Part shown: one piece after another, positions 17,544 to 25,828 of the stretch
Position numbering within the stretch: the stretch's first letter is position 1
Layout: every line of letters starts with the position of its first letter
DNA from: Bacteroidales bacterium
GTDB lineage: Bacteria > Bacteroidota > Bacteroidia > Bacteroidales > Tenuifilaceae
Assembly: GCA_013141385.1 (NCBI GenBank)
Contig: JABFRB010000032.1
Coordinates: 1 to 49,252, forward strand
Reading direction: 5' to 3'
Length of the DNA stretch: 49,252 bases
The notes under the pieces: generated by a model
Database searches by the model: none
The model's input: the letters and a program-made list of their open reading frames with translations, nothing else
What the model was told of the DNA's origin: nothing
Made by a program: the position numbers and the translations under genes

Positions 17544-18227
17544 CTATTTTGTGATACACCTACAATTGTCTGTTCCAGACATTCCCATTCTTAGCCCAAA
17601 CTCTTTGCTAAAAACGCTAAGAATATTTGACATTTGCTGGCATTCTTCGAATTCATTCTCATAAACATCGGGGCAATTATACCAATAAAATTTGTATTTG
17701 TTCTTAGTAGCATACTCTACATAAAAGGTATAACCATCCGATACTTTATTTTTCCATCCTTTTATGTCCGATTGTGCAGGAAGTTTATAGATATCCTCCT
17801 TTTCTATTGCAGTAAAAAATGTTTTCCAATTCGTTTTGGGTTCTAATTTCTTAACCCCAAATGTATCGATTGAAAAAGCCTTTGCATAGTCCAACATATT
17901 AAGGTCGGGACTCCATTTGGCTGTTTCAACAAAGTTATAGTTTAAGCAAATCCATTTGTTATCTATTTTCTTAATTATGAAAACCTGCCCTAAAGGCATT
18001 ACTTCAACCTTTGCCCATAAACGTAATTCGAGTGAATCGGAACCATTCTCAAGCTGATTGAGCATTAATTCTTGAGCGGCCTTCTTTTTCACCTCATAAA
18101 AGATATCTGGTTGATGAGTTGCCGAAGTATCAGGCAATTCTATTTTAAATATCGGTTTATCCCTGCCAATATTATTACATGCAGATAATGCTACAATCAG
18201 AATTAATAATTTCGAGAGATGTTTCAT
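17544..18227 (-). CDS. Putative lipoprotein of unknown function
   Basis: The start at 18227 gives MKHLSKLLILIVALSACNN, a lipoprotein signal with LSAC lipobox; the longer frame adds an unlikely N-terminus. The 227-residue product has several tryptophans and a Cys-rich end (TDNCRCITK), and the motif YKFYWYNCPDVYENEFEECQ. I do not recognise a family. The gene is bracketed by 41-bp direct repeats (17412-17452 and 18264-18304), so it may have been inserted or duplicated as a unit. Location is probably periplasmic and membrane-anchored. Confidence 0.65.
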   Translation of the reverse strand: MKHLSKLLILIVALSACNNIGRDKPIFKIELPDTSATHQPDIFYEVKKKAAQELMLNQLENGSDSLELRLWAKVEVMPLGQVFIIKKIDNKWICLNYNFVETAKWSPDLNMLDYAKAFSIDTFGVKKLEPKTNWKTFFTAIEKEDIYKLPAQSDIKGWKNKVSDGYTFYVEYATKNKYKFYWYNCPDVYENEFEECQQMSNILSVFSKEFGLRMGMSGTDNCRCITK

Positions 18228-18263
18228 TTTGATAGCATTGTACATTACTAAATCATAAGCCAA

Positions 18264-18304
18264 ACTATTCCTATTCCTTTAATTTTATTGTTAATTGCTT
18301 TATG
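18264..18304. repeat. 41-bp direct repeat, right copy
   Basis: It is nearly identical to 17412-17452 and lies immediately upstream of the minus-strand lipoprotein gene, so it includes or borders that gene's promoter region. Confidence 0.7.
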
Positions 18305-18390
18305 TATTGGGTTTAACTTTAACTCAGAAGTTTAGAACTCCAAATGCGTTATCAGCTCAAATACAATAAATACACTGTTAGCAAACGTAA

Positions 18391-19137
18391 TTATTGGTTT
18401 AGGAAATTTCTTATTTTGTTTTTTTCTTTTTCTGAATAAGGAGTTGAATAGTTGTTGTCGCCTGAAAAATTAACAGTTCGAAACAATTCTTTCTTATATA
18501 TATTCATCACTTTCTTAGTAAAACCGTAAACTTGGATATTTGGTAAAATAATTTCATTTGCCTTATAGTGAATCCAATAATAGGTGTCATAAATCTGGCC
18601 AATCTCATTTTCATAGAGAACCAACATATGAATGCAGAATTTGTTATTAATTATGAATTGTGGACTATAGTCTATCCCAGTATGAAAAGTGTCTGTTGGA
18701 TTAATGTCCTTATATAAATGTTGCCTTTGAAACGAATTAAACTCATTTAGTTTTTGCCTTATAATTGGTACTTCTGATAGTGTATCAGCAACAAAACAAC
18801 CAATTATTTTTGCAGTATGATTCCCGATATTTGCACCTTTAATCTTAATACTTAATTTAACTTTTACTGGTAAATTTCCAATACTATCTGAAAAATCTAA
18901 ATTCTTTTTTATTGGAAGAGAATCACATGATAATTCTATTCCTATCACTTCAGGATTTGAAAATTTAAGTTTTGGTCTATATTCAATCGATGTTAATTTA
19001 TAGTTTGTTTCTTTTAATTCATTTTCAGATGAGCAAGATTTCCAAGTTGAAAAGATTGCTAATCCAAAAGCTAATCCTGAAATTAATAAAGACCCAAGAT
19101 TTATTTTATCTAGTTTATCCTTTCCCATTTGTATCAT
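18391..19137 (-). CDS. Membrane-anchored protein of unknown function in a cassette-like site
   Basis: One N-terminal transmembrane helix (about 14-31, LGSLLISGLAFGLAIFSTW) is followed by a predicted beta-sandwich region (YRPKLKFSNPEVIGIELSC; LSIKIKGANIGNHTAKIIG). The latter resembles the immunoglobulin-like outer part of several small membrane proteins of unknown function. The 248-residue gene is bracketed by the 10-bp inverted repeat GTTAGCAAAC (18377-18386) and GTTTGCTAAC (19141-19150). It is followed within seconds of sequence by no other gene on that side, so it reads as a single-gene cassette. I cannot assign a function. Confidence 0.6.
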   Translation of the reverse strand: MIQMGKDKLDKINLGSLLISGLAFGLAIFSTWKSCSSENELKETNYKLTSIEYRPKLKFSNPEVIGIELSCDSLPIKKNLDFSDSIGNLPVKVKLSIKIKGANIGNHTAKIIGCFVADTLSEVPIIRQKLNEFNSFQRQHLYKDINPTDTFHTGIDYSPQFIINNKFCIHMLVLYENEIGQIYDTYYWIHYKANEIILPNIQVYGFTKKVMNIYKKELFRTVNFSGDNNYSTPYSEKEKNKIRNFLNQ

Positions 19138-19140
19138 TAT

Positions 19141-19279
19141 GTTTGCTAACGTTTCGTGGTTGGGACAATTGGGGAGTTAGCTGCAACTATCTCGTCCCAC
19201 GGTAAAAACATACTAAAATAGTAAAAACATTTGTATCTGCATCATCCGCCCCAATTGGATTTGCCACGTGTTGGCAGCA
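19141..19279 (-). repeat. attC-like spacer S2 with long fold-back
   Basis: Arm 19145-19174 (GCTAACGTTTCGTGG...CAATTGGGG) pairs imperfectly with arm 19249-19275 (CCCCAATTGG...CCACGTGTTGGC). The long loop ends in TTTTTACCGTGGGACGA on the minus strand. The spacer separates two minus-strand genes, each carrying the same type of half-site at its ends. It shares sequence with 48334-48462. Confidence 0.65.
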
Positions 19280-19281
19280 GT

Positions 19282-20007
19282 TTATTTTTTTATTATTACT
19301 ATGCTAAATTTTATGGTATCAATAATATTTCCGTAAAACTCATTGCATCCAACTTCAAATGTTTCATTTGTTATCTTCCATATTTTAACCATTGCATTTG
19401 ATTCTGACACAGGTATTACTAATGGAGATGTATCAAAAGCAGGTAATTTATCTCCTAAATTTGTCTTTAAATCAGCAAAATAAAATTTCTTCATGGTAGT
19501 ATCATTCTCATTAAATCTAAATTTAATAGAATTCACAATGTAAAAATTCTGTTTAATAATATTTTTACTATTAATGATGTCAATTTTGTTTTTTAATGAA
19601 TTCAAATTGGTGTTATTCTTCTTAACTTCTGAATCGAATGAGGATAAATTATTTGAAATGGACACTGTTTTTACTTCTAAAGTGCTTACGATAGAGTCCT
19701 TGTCTCTGATATTTCTTTCAGTGTTTTTTATTCTTGATTCTACAGGTAATAATTCTTTGTTTAATTCAGTTTTTATCTCTCTCTTAGCATTTTCAAGGGA
19801 GTTGTAACCAAGAATACCAGCCAATGCTACAATTACAGAAAATATCGCAACTAGAAATTCCATTTTATATTTGAGTTCAAAGTATTTTGAATCATTTAGT
19901 TCTTTGTTCTCAGATGTCTTTTTAGATTTCAGTTCTCTTAATGATAGTATATTCCAAATACTAAAAACTGATAAAGCCACTAAAGTAATTATCAAAATAA
20001 TTATCAT
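19282..20007 (-). CDS. Two-helix coiled-coil membrane protein in a cassette-like site
   Basis: The 241-residue protein has two N-terminal membrane helices (about 1-20 and 48-68). A long coiled coil follows (about 72-145, many Lys/Glu/Asn heptads such as VESRIKNTERNIRDKDS), then a C-terminal globular part rich in beta strands. I do not recognise the family. The perfect 10-bp inverted repeat GTTGGCAGCA (19270-19279)/TGCTGCCAAC (20026-20035) lies just outside both ends, which marks the gene as a cassette. It could be a sensor or stress protein; nothing decides this. Confidence 0.6.
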   Translation of the reverse strand: MIIILIITLVALSVFSIWNILSLRELKSKKTSENKELNDSKYFELKYKMEFLVAIFSVIVALAGILGYNSLENAKREIKTELNKELLPVESRIKNTERNIRDKDSIVSTLEVKTVSISNNLSSFDSEVKKNNTNLNSLKNKIDIINSKNIIKQNFYIVNSIKFRFNENDTTMKKFYFADLKTNLGDKLPAFDTSPLVIPVSESNAMVKIWKITNETFEVGCNEFYGNIIDTIKFSIVIIKK

Positions 20008-20025
20008 AGGTTGTATGTTTTAAAT

Positions 20026-20105
20026 TGCTGCCAACTTATTTATGCATATACCAAAAGTATATTTATACATTAAATTTTAATGGATACGTATACCTTCTAG
20101 TATAT
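20026..20105 (-). promoter_or_regulatory. Cassette core plus AT-rich upstream element
   Basis: On the minus strand the sequence runs CTTTTGGTATATGCATAAATAAGTTGGCAGCAATTT-like into the gene at 20007. The same layout (TATATAAACRAGTTRSC core shortly before a start) is seen at 1031-1060 and 2651-2678. It may hold both promoter and recombination core. Confidence 0.4.
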
Positions 20106-20238
20106 TATATATTCAAAGTTAACCAAAATAATAAACCATCAAAAGGAAATTTGATATTTTGGGTTAGAATGTAAATTGGTTTCTCACTCCCCCACCCTCA
20201 CACTTCATCTTCCTAAATCCAAAATTCACTCGGCTAAA

Positions 20239-20620
20239 TTCCCAAGTCACTTTTCTACATTCAAACCATTACTTTCTACATCGAAAACATTACTTTATAT
20301 ATCCAAAGTATTACTTCCTACATCGAAAGGATTACTTCTTACATTCCCAAGTCATTTGCCTACATCGAAAGCATTATTTTCTACATCCAAAATATTGCTT
20401 CCTACATCGAAAGCATTACTTCTTACATTCCCAAGTCGTTTTCCTATATCGAAAGCATTAGTTTTTATATCCAAAGTATTACTTCCTATATCGAAAGCAT
20501 TACTTCTTACATTTCCAAGTCGTTTTCCTATATCGAAAGCATTAGTTTTTATATCCAAAGTATTACTTCCTACATCGAAAGGATTACTTCTTACATTCCC
20601 AAGTCATTTTCCAACATGGA
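20239..20620. repeat. 21-bp tandem repeat array with 84-bp superunits
   Basis: Degenerate 21-bp units such as TTACTTCCTACATCGAAAGCA repeat throughout. The marker TTCCCAAGTC (or TTTCCAAGTC) recurs at 20239, 20344, 20428, 20512 and 20596, that is at 105, 84, 84 and 84 bp. Read as protein, either strand gives heptapeptide repeats (minus strand NAFDVGS type), but the minus frame is broken by TGA in the marker unit and the plus frame lacks an ATG start. I treat it as non-coding. Confidence 0.75.
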
Positions 20621-20733
20621 AAAATTCCAGTAAGACTCAAACCAAATAGGGGTGGGTGAATAAACCCCAACCCTTTAAATAAGTAGCTATGATAGTTGGC
20701 TTGAGGTTTGGAGAAATGACTTTACAACAAAAA

Positions 20734-20748
20734 ATCGCAAAATGCGAT
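20734..20748. repeat. ATCGCAAAATGCGAT palindrome, copy 2
   Basis: The 15-bp palindrome lies after a CCCCAACCCTTTAAATAAGT segment. A diverged copy of that segment and palindrome occurs at 21013-21101. Confidence 0.55.
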
Positions 20749-20774
20749 ACTGGGTTTTACCAACTGTTTTGTTT

Positions 20775-20975
20775 CTACAGGACAGTCCCGCTAGGGACGG
20801 GATATCGGTAAAAGGTAATATGAGGGTTTTTAAGAATCCCGATAGGAATGAGATATACCCCTATCAGGGTTTGAAACCCTGACAGGGGTTAGATAGTTTC
20901 ATCCCGATGGGATTTAATGATATTGGGGATGTTTTTTGGTTTTACCGATATGTTGTCCCTACCGATAGGAATGTT
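20775..20975. repeat. Cluster of REP-like hairpins
   Basis: Several short fold-backs follow one another: GTCCCGCTAGGGAC, ATCCCGATAGG, the near-perfect stem CCCCTATCAGGGTTT/AAACCCTGACAGGGG (about 20857-20887), ATCCCGATGGGAT and CCCTACCGATAGG. Such clusters resemble the REP/BIME repeats mobilised by REP-associated tyrosine transposases in Bacteroidota. No such transposase is in the window. Confidence 0.6.
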
Positions 20976-21082
20976 AGATGTAGTAATTGTTCAATTTCCG
21001 CTAAAAATAGCCCCAACTCCTTAAACAAAGTACTATAATTGAGTGATGTTGTAGTAATGTTTTTTGATTGTTGGTGTAAAAT

Positions 21083-21101
21083 ATATCGCAAATTGCGATA
21101 T
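21083..21101. repeat. ATCGCAAATTGCGAT palindrome, copy 3
   Basis: ATATCGCAA-A-TTGCGATAT is a perfect 19-bp palindrome. It lies about 100 bp after the end of the SGNH hydrolase gene, in the same repeat-rich spacer as copy 2. Confidence 0.6.
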
Positions 21102-21201
21102 TGATGTAAGGATGTGCTAAACAAAACATCAGTTATGCCTAAGTTGAACCGTGTAAATTAATTGATGCTTAATTTTAAGTAAGTTCATTATTCTATAAGG
21201 T

Positions 21202-21882
21202 TTATTTCTGAGCCAATGCTTTTTTTATTGCCTCTTCGGCAAGTGGTGACATTATTTTATATCCTAGTAAATTTGGGTGAACACCATCCTCGGAGTACTC
21301 TTTTTTAAGGCCTTTTAGTTCGTCTACCATCGATGAATAGTAATCGAGGTATATTATCCCGTTTTTATCAGCATAGTTTTTTATCAGCTTGTTTAGTTCA
21401 ACTATTTTTTCTGCCGGATTAAGTCCCGGTTTCCAAGGGTAGTCAAAAGCGGGTAGAACTGAACAAAGTATTACTTTTATATGGTTTGCTATTGCGAGTT
21501 CAGCCATGGAAACTATATTATCCATTATCATTCCCAGAGTTGATAGCCCTGTATTACCAGCAATATCATTTGTACCTGCTAGTATAACTACAACTGCTGG
21601 TTTAAGGTTTATTACATCGGGTCTAAATCTAATCAGCATTTGAGGTGTTGTTTGCCCGCTAATTCCTCGATTTATATATGATTTTCCCGAGAAAAAACTG
21701 GGGTAAATATTCCCCCAACCCTCTGTAATTGAGTTACCCATGAATACAATTCGGTTTTCCTCTGGCGAAGGTAATCCGAGTTTTATGTTTTCGTATTTGT
21801 AGCGATTTAAATCCGCCCAATCTTGAGCCTCTGAGAGTTCTATCATAAATATTAATAAGAGTGCACTGAAAATCCATTTCAT
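21202..21882 (-). CDS. Secreted SGNH/GDSL-family hydrolase
   Basis: After a signal peptide (ends near SEAQ) the four SGNH blocks are present: MGNSITEGW (nucleophile Ser51), INRGISGQTTPQ (Gly), LAGTNDIAGN (Asn) and DGVHPNLLGY (Asp and His). Length of 226 aa is typical for the acylhydrolase group that includes platelet-activating-factor acetylhydrolase-like and carbohydrate esterases. It probably removes acyl groups from a sugar or lipid in the periplasm; the substrate is not evident. It starts 11 bp after the histidine kinase gene and may be co-transcribed with it. Confidence 0.88.
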   Translation of the reverse strand: MKWIFSALLLIFMIELSEAQDWADLNRYKYENIKLGLPSPEENRIVFMGNSITEGWGNIYPSFFSGKSYINRGISGQTTPQMLIRFRPDVINLKPAVVVILAGTNDIAGNTGLSTLGMIMDNIVSMAELAIANHIKVILCSVLPAFDYPWKPGLNPAEKIVELNKLIKNYADKNGIIYLDYYSSMVDELKGLKKEYSEDGVHPNLLGYKIMSPLAEEAIKKALAQK

Positions 21883-21893
21883 ATTTTTAAAAC

Positions 21894-23771
21894 TTAGCTA
21901 GAAATAACGGGTATTGTAAAACTAAAGGTACTCCCTTTCCCATACTGGCTATCCACTGATAATTCTCCGCCATGTCTTTCTATAAATTGTTTACAAAGTA
22001 TTAATCCTAAACCAGTACCATGCTCACCTAATGTTCCCTTAGTTGTGTTTAATTGTGAAATGTCAAATAGTTTATTTATAGTTTCAGTATTCATGCCCAC
22101 ACCATTATCTTTAATTGAAAATCTAAAATATTTAGGCATTTGCTCAACAATTAAATCAATCTTGCCATCCAAGTTGGTGTATTTTATTGCATTTGAAATA
22201 AGATTTCTAATTACAGTATTTATCATATTCATATCGGCAACAATCATCTGATTTCCACCTGCATAAAAATTAAGAGTGATATTTTTATTCAATAAAGAAA
22301 GCTTAAATTTTTCAATTATTTCATTACACAAAGTTGAATAATTAAAAGATTGAGGTGAATAATCTATTCGACCTGATTGCGACAATGACCATGTTAAAAT
22401 ATCTTCTAATAAATTATATACTTTTTGTGCTGAATCGTTAATAATACAGAGCTGTTTTTCAATTTTGTCTACTTCGTATGTGCGTATGTTATTAGTAAGC
22501 AATTCCAAAAAACCAAGAATTGAATAAAAGGGATTTTTAAGGTCATGAGATAAAATTGAAATAAAAATATTTTTGTCGGAATCAAGTTTTTTAAGTTCAA
22601 TATTTTGTTGATTAATTAAAATTTCGTCCTGCCTACGTTTTGTAATATCACGGGTAACAAATGCAAACAATTCATCGGACATAGGTATGGGTGCAACACT
22701 TACTTCTGTCCAAATTTGACCTCCATCCTCTTTCAAAACTCCAACAACAACGTTTTGAACAATTTTTTGCTCACTCATCGCAATATAACTTGGAATTTCC
22801 TCTGGCTTCATTTCAACACAATCGGAATTAAGGTACTTCCATTTCCTGTACGCACCATTTCGAAGACCCTCTTCGGATATTTGTAAAATCTTTCCTAATG
22901 CAGAATTAAATTCCAAGATTTGCCCATGTTTGTTTCGAATAGAGACACCCACAGGTAAAATATCAAAAAGTGTATGCCATTTCTCGGCATATAACTTTAG
23001 GAAATTTTCGTCATGAGTACGTTTGGTAATATCGCGAATATTTGCAATTACAATTTGCTGATTATGTACTTCTATGTATGAAACATTTATTTCTACTGGG
23101 AAAACTTCGTTATTCTTTTTCTTATGATAACGAATTGGAATTTGATTAATAGGATTCTGAAATACCTTGACTGTTTCCTCGGGTTCTGCCGAAACTATAG
23201 TGTTAGGTTTGCCAATTAATTCGTTATGATTATAACCGTAAATTGATTCGACTCTATTATTTACATCTAAAATAGTAGAATCTGTTTTATTTAAAATAAA
23301 TATTGGGTCGGGTGACAGGTTAAATAATGTTTTAAACTTTAATTCACTTTCTTCTGCTATGAGCTTTGCCGCAAGTATTTCTTTTTCTGCAATCTTACGA
23401 TTGGTAATATCAAGAGATGTAACAACCAAACCAATTACTTCATCGTTATTGCTTTTTATTGCACTTAAGGAGTTTTCAACATAGTGGATTCCATCGTTCC
23501 ACGGCAATTCACTTTCCACTATTAAATGTCCATCATTAAAACATTTGTCGTAGCTATTTTTCCAAAAATCAAGAAATTCCTTTGGGTATTCGTCGGGCAA
23601 AACATTTTGACCTACTGACATCTCTTTGCCCCCTGCGGCAACCAAGGCGGACTGGAAAGCTTTATTTGCAAATAGCAAACGATAATCAGGGTCAATAGCC
23701 CAAATTATTCCTTTAGAGTTGTTTATTATCAACTCTAAAAGTTTTAACTGACTATATTTATTCTTATCCAT
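21894..23771 (-). CDS. Three-PAS sensor histidine kinase
   Basis: The order is PAS (about 10-130), PAS (145-255), PAS (265-385), HisKA with phospho-acceptor His409 in SHDLKNPF, and HATPase_c. The ATPase domain shows the N box NLISNAIKYTN near 523, the G1 box DNGVGMN near 555 and the G2 box GEHGTGLGL near 582. There is no membrane segment, so it is probably cytosolic and reads an internal signal. No response regulator gene is adjacent, and there is no receiver domain, so its partner is elsewhere. PAS-type kinases are numerous in environmental Bacteroidota. Confidence 0.93.
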   Translation of the reverse strand: MDKNKYSQLKLLELIINNSKGIIWAIDPDYRLLFANKAFQSALVAAGGKEMSVGQNVLPDEYPKEFLDFWKNSYDKCFNDGHLIVESELPWNDGIHYVENSLSAIKSNNDEVIGLVVTSLDITNRKIAEKEILAAKLIAEESELKFKTLFNLSPDPIFILNKTDSTILDVNNRVESIYGYNHNELIGKPNTIVSAEPEETVKVFQNPINQIPIRYHKKKNNEVFPVEINVSYIEVHNQQIVIANIRDITKRTHDENFLKLYAEKWHTLFDILPVGVSIRNKHGQILEFNSALGKILQISEEGLRNGAYRKWKYLNSDCVEMKPEEIPSYIAMSEQKIVQNVVVGVLKEDGGQIWTEVSVAPIPMSDELFAFVTRDITKRRQDEILINQQNIELKKLDSDKNIFISILSHDLKNPFYSILGFLELLTNNIRTYEVDKIEKQLCIINDSAQKVYNLLEDILTWSLSQSGRIDYSPQSFNYSTLCNEIIEKFKLSLLNKNITLNFYAGGNQMIVADMNMINTVIRNLISNAIKYTNLDGKIDLIVEQMPKYFRFSIKDNGVGMNTETINKLFDISQLNTTKGTLGEHGTGLGLILCKQFIERHGGELSVDSQYGKGSTFSFTIPVISS

Positions 23772-23919
23772 ATTGAAAATTTTTAATAAAACCCCAAAAA
23801 GGATAACGAAAAGAACATCTTACAATTATTTAGTTAAAGGTAAACTAATTTTCAATTACATTTTCCTGAAATAAATAAAATGTGTATCCGCTTAAATAAC
23901 AAAATCAAACCTTTGCGCT

Positions 23920-24073
23920 GTCATTGCCTTACGGCGAACTCGCAAAATACGCTCGGTTCCTGCGAATGCAGGAATCCCCTTTTTTATATCCAGATTAGCA
24001 TTGCTGAACTCTCTTCGTTCGGTTCCGGGACTTCGCCCGGAACCGAGTTTACGAGCTCGGCGGAGCCAATGAC
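23920..24073. repeat. GTCATTCC-type dispersed repeat, long copy
   Basis: The ends GTCATTG and CAATGAC pair. Inside are GGTTCCTGCGAATGCAGGAA and the hairpin TTCCGGGACTTCGCCCGGAA, both shared with the copies at 10420 and 34749. An apparent ORF here (23880-24092) is only a reading of the repeat. Confidence 0.65.
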
Positions 24074-24178
24074 AGTTAAGTTTGCTTGTTGAAATAGTAA
24101 TCTAAACGGATACTCATAATAAATAAAATGGGATGGGGTGATATAAAAATTTCATTTAACATTTGTCCAAAAAAAATA

Positions 24179-24202
24179 GAGAGAGTTATCTACAACTCTC
24201 TC
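24179..24202 (-). terminator. Rho-independent terminator of the RadC-like gene
   Basis: GAGAGAGTT (24179-24187) and AACTCTCTC (24194-24202) form a perfect stem. On the minus strand it is followed by TATTTTTTTT. Confidence 0.8.
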
Positions 24203-24295
24203 GTTGCTCATAAACAATAAAGTAAATTAGGAATTACTTTCGTGTTTTAAATTTACGCCCTGATTGTGTTTTGGGGGTTGTTTAAGGTATGGGCT

Positions 24296-24946
24296 TTAAT
24301 CTATTTTTAGCTGTTCTATTTCTTCCTTGGACAAGCCGCTATATTTCATAATTTTTTCAATCGACTCGTTTTCAGATTTCATTTTCTTAGCAATCTCAAT
24401 ATTTCTACCGCTTAAAATCTTTCCTTTCTCCCTATTGATAGTTTCCTCAACAATTCTTTCTCCCTCTTTTCGTGTACGTTCAATAAGGTCAAATCTGGGA
24501 ACCCATTTTGTACTTTTCTCTATTTCTGCCAATAACCCTGTAACAGCAAAACTCTTGAACGTTTTTTCTGAAATTAGCATGAAGTCTATAACCTTTATGT
24601 TTAGAATACGTCCAACTTGTAAAAGCCTATCTGTTACGTCCCTATCGGATTCCGTTGGGTCTAAACTGCCGCCAGCATGATAACGTACCAATATTACATT
24701 GGCAGAACCTTTCATTACTGCCCAACGAAATATTTCCATAGGTTTAATAGAGGTTGCTTTTACGTTTCCAGTACTAATTAATTCAAAGTATTGCAACCTG
24801 CTATCCTCATCAAGGCCTATCATCCAAAAGTATTCTTTTTTGGGATCTACCTCCTCTTCGTGCAAGAGGACTTCCTTCATCACGCTATATATATCGTCAG
24901 TATTTAGGGTGTCTAAATTTTGCTGGTCTTTGAGTTCTGATTTCAT
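24296..24946 (-). CDS. RadC-like JAB domain protein with altered metal site
   Basis: Residues about 25-155 match the RadC JAB/MPN domain (EYFWMIGLDEDSRLQYFEL; GSANVILV; GRILNIKVIDFMLISEKTFK). In the metal motif the usual HNHPSG is replaced by RYHAGG: the first His is Arg, while the second His and the later Asp (PTESD) remain. So metal binding and catalysis are doubtful. The C-terminal part (AKKMKSENESIEKIMKYSG and LSKEEIEQL) looks like the tail of Rpn/PDDEXK-type transposase-derived nucleases. The start at 24946 (ATG) is preferred to an upstream TTG. RadC-like genes often lie in mobile DNA. Confidence 0.75.
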   Translation of the reverse strand: MKSELKDQQNLDTLNTDDIYSVMKEVLLHEEEVDPKKEYFWMIGLDEDSRLQYFELISTGNVKATSIKPMEIFRWAVMKGSANVILVRYHAGGSLDPTESDRDVTDRLLQVGRILNIKVIDFMLISEKTFKSFAVTGLLAEIEKSTKWVPRFDLIERTRKEGERIVEETINREKGKILSGRNIEIAKKMKSENESIEKIMKYSGLSKEEIEQLKID

Positions 24947-25058
24947 AGTGCTAATTTTTATGTTCTCTGTCAACAAATATAGGAATTTCTTTTTATTAGG
25001 GTGGTAAATTGTTTTACGTCTGCCAAAAGACTTACCGTCACGTGCATTATCATCTTAT

Positions 25059-25652
25059 TTATTTGAGCCCTAATTTACTATTTTCTTTTAATAATTCTAT
25101 AGATTTTCCCAATCTGCTAAGAATTGTTTCTTCCCTTTTGGCACTGGTAATCCAAAGCACATAATGTTTTTTGTGAGTTTGGGCAAGATTATTGAAATTT
25201 GCAAGGGCTGGTTCATTTTTGGCAAACTCTTTTATGATAAAATCTGGAACATCTAACTCCTTTTTATGCTTCTCGTTTTTTAAATCGTTGTTTTCCCAGT
25301 TAACGCTACCTGTTTTTACGTAAATATCAATCTTTTTAAGCCCTTCTTCGGTCATCCTACCCTCTTTAATTAGCGATGTTACTAGTTTCTTGTTTATTTC
25401 GGACCATTTTGTTTTGTTTGTTCTTGGTGTAAATTTTCTAGCATATTGATCGTTATCGATTCTTTTTATTAGGCTATCAATCCAACCAAAGCAAAGTGCT
25501 TCTTCCAAAGCTTCGTTATATGCTATACATTCGATATTTACATGTTTTTTATAGAAGATAATCCAAATACCAAGGCTCTTATTATGATTAACCTCTAACC
25601 AATTCCGAAAAGATACGCGGGTACTAAAGTGTATTTGTTCAAGTTCTTTCAT
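25059..25652 (-). CDS. YdeI/OmpD-associated family protein
   Basis: The 197-residue cytosolic protein contains FRNWLEVNHNKSLGIWIIFY, the conserved EALCFGWIDSLIKRID and YARKFTPRTNKTKWSEIN, followed by a helical OmdA-like C-terminal region (LANFNNLAQTHKKHYVLWI; AKREETILSRL). These define the YdeI family, linked in enterobacteria to resistance against polymyxin and to bacteriocin protection; the biochemical role is unknown. It is transcribed alone. Confidence 0.88.
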   Translation of the reverse strand: MKELEQIHFSTRVSFRNWLEVNHNKSLGIWIIFYKKHVNIECIAYNEALEEALCFGWIDSLIKRIDNDQYARKFTPRTNKTKWSEINKKLVTSLIKEGRMTEEGLKKIDIYVKTGSVNWENNDLKNEKHKKELDVPDFIIKEFAKNEPALANFNNLAQTHKKHYVLWITSAKREETILSRLGKSIELLKENSKLGLK

Positions 25653-25828
25653 ATTAGTTTTTTTTTAGGATTGCCGATATTATTTGAGGATTAATACCGC
25701 CAACAGGGACATTCTGCGTTAAAATCAAACTAAAGTAGTAAAATAAATTGCATTTTGAAAAATCGGTAAAAGGAAAGATTATCTTTAACCGAATTAACTA
25801 GTTTAATACGATTAAATTTTTACCAAGA

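Noticed and set aside
20239-20620. CRISPR array
   Set aside because: Repeats are contiguous and degenerate with no unique spacers of even length, and no cas genes are nearby.
20176-20649. 157-codon open frame over the tandem repeats
   Set aside because: It starts with TTG, has no ribosome site, and its composition is entirely set by the 21-bp repeat; the absence of stops follows from the repeat unit itself.
23880-24092. 70-codon open frame on the plus strand
   Set aside because: It is a reading of the long GTCATTCC-type palindromic repeat.
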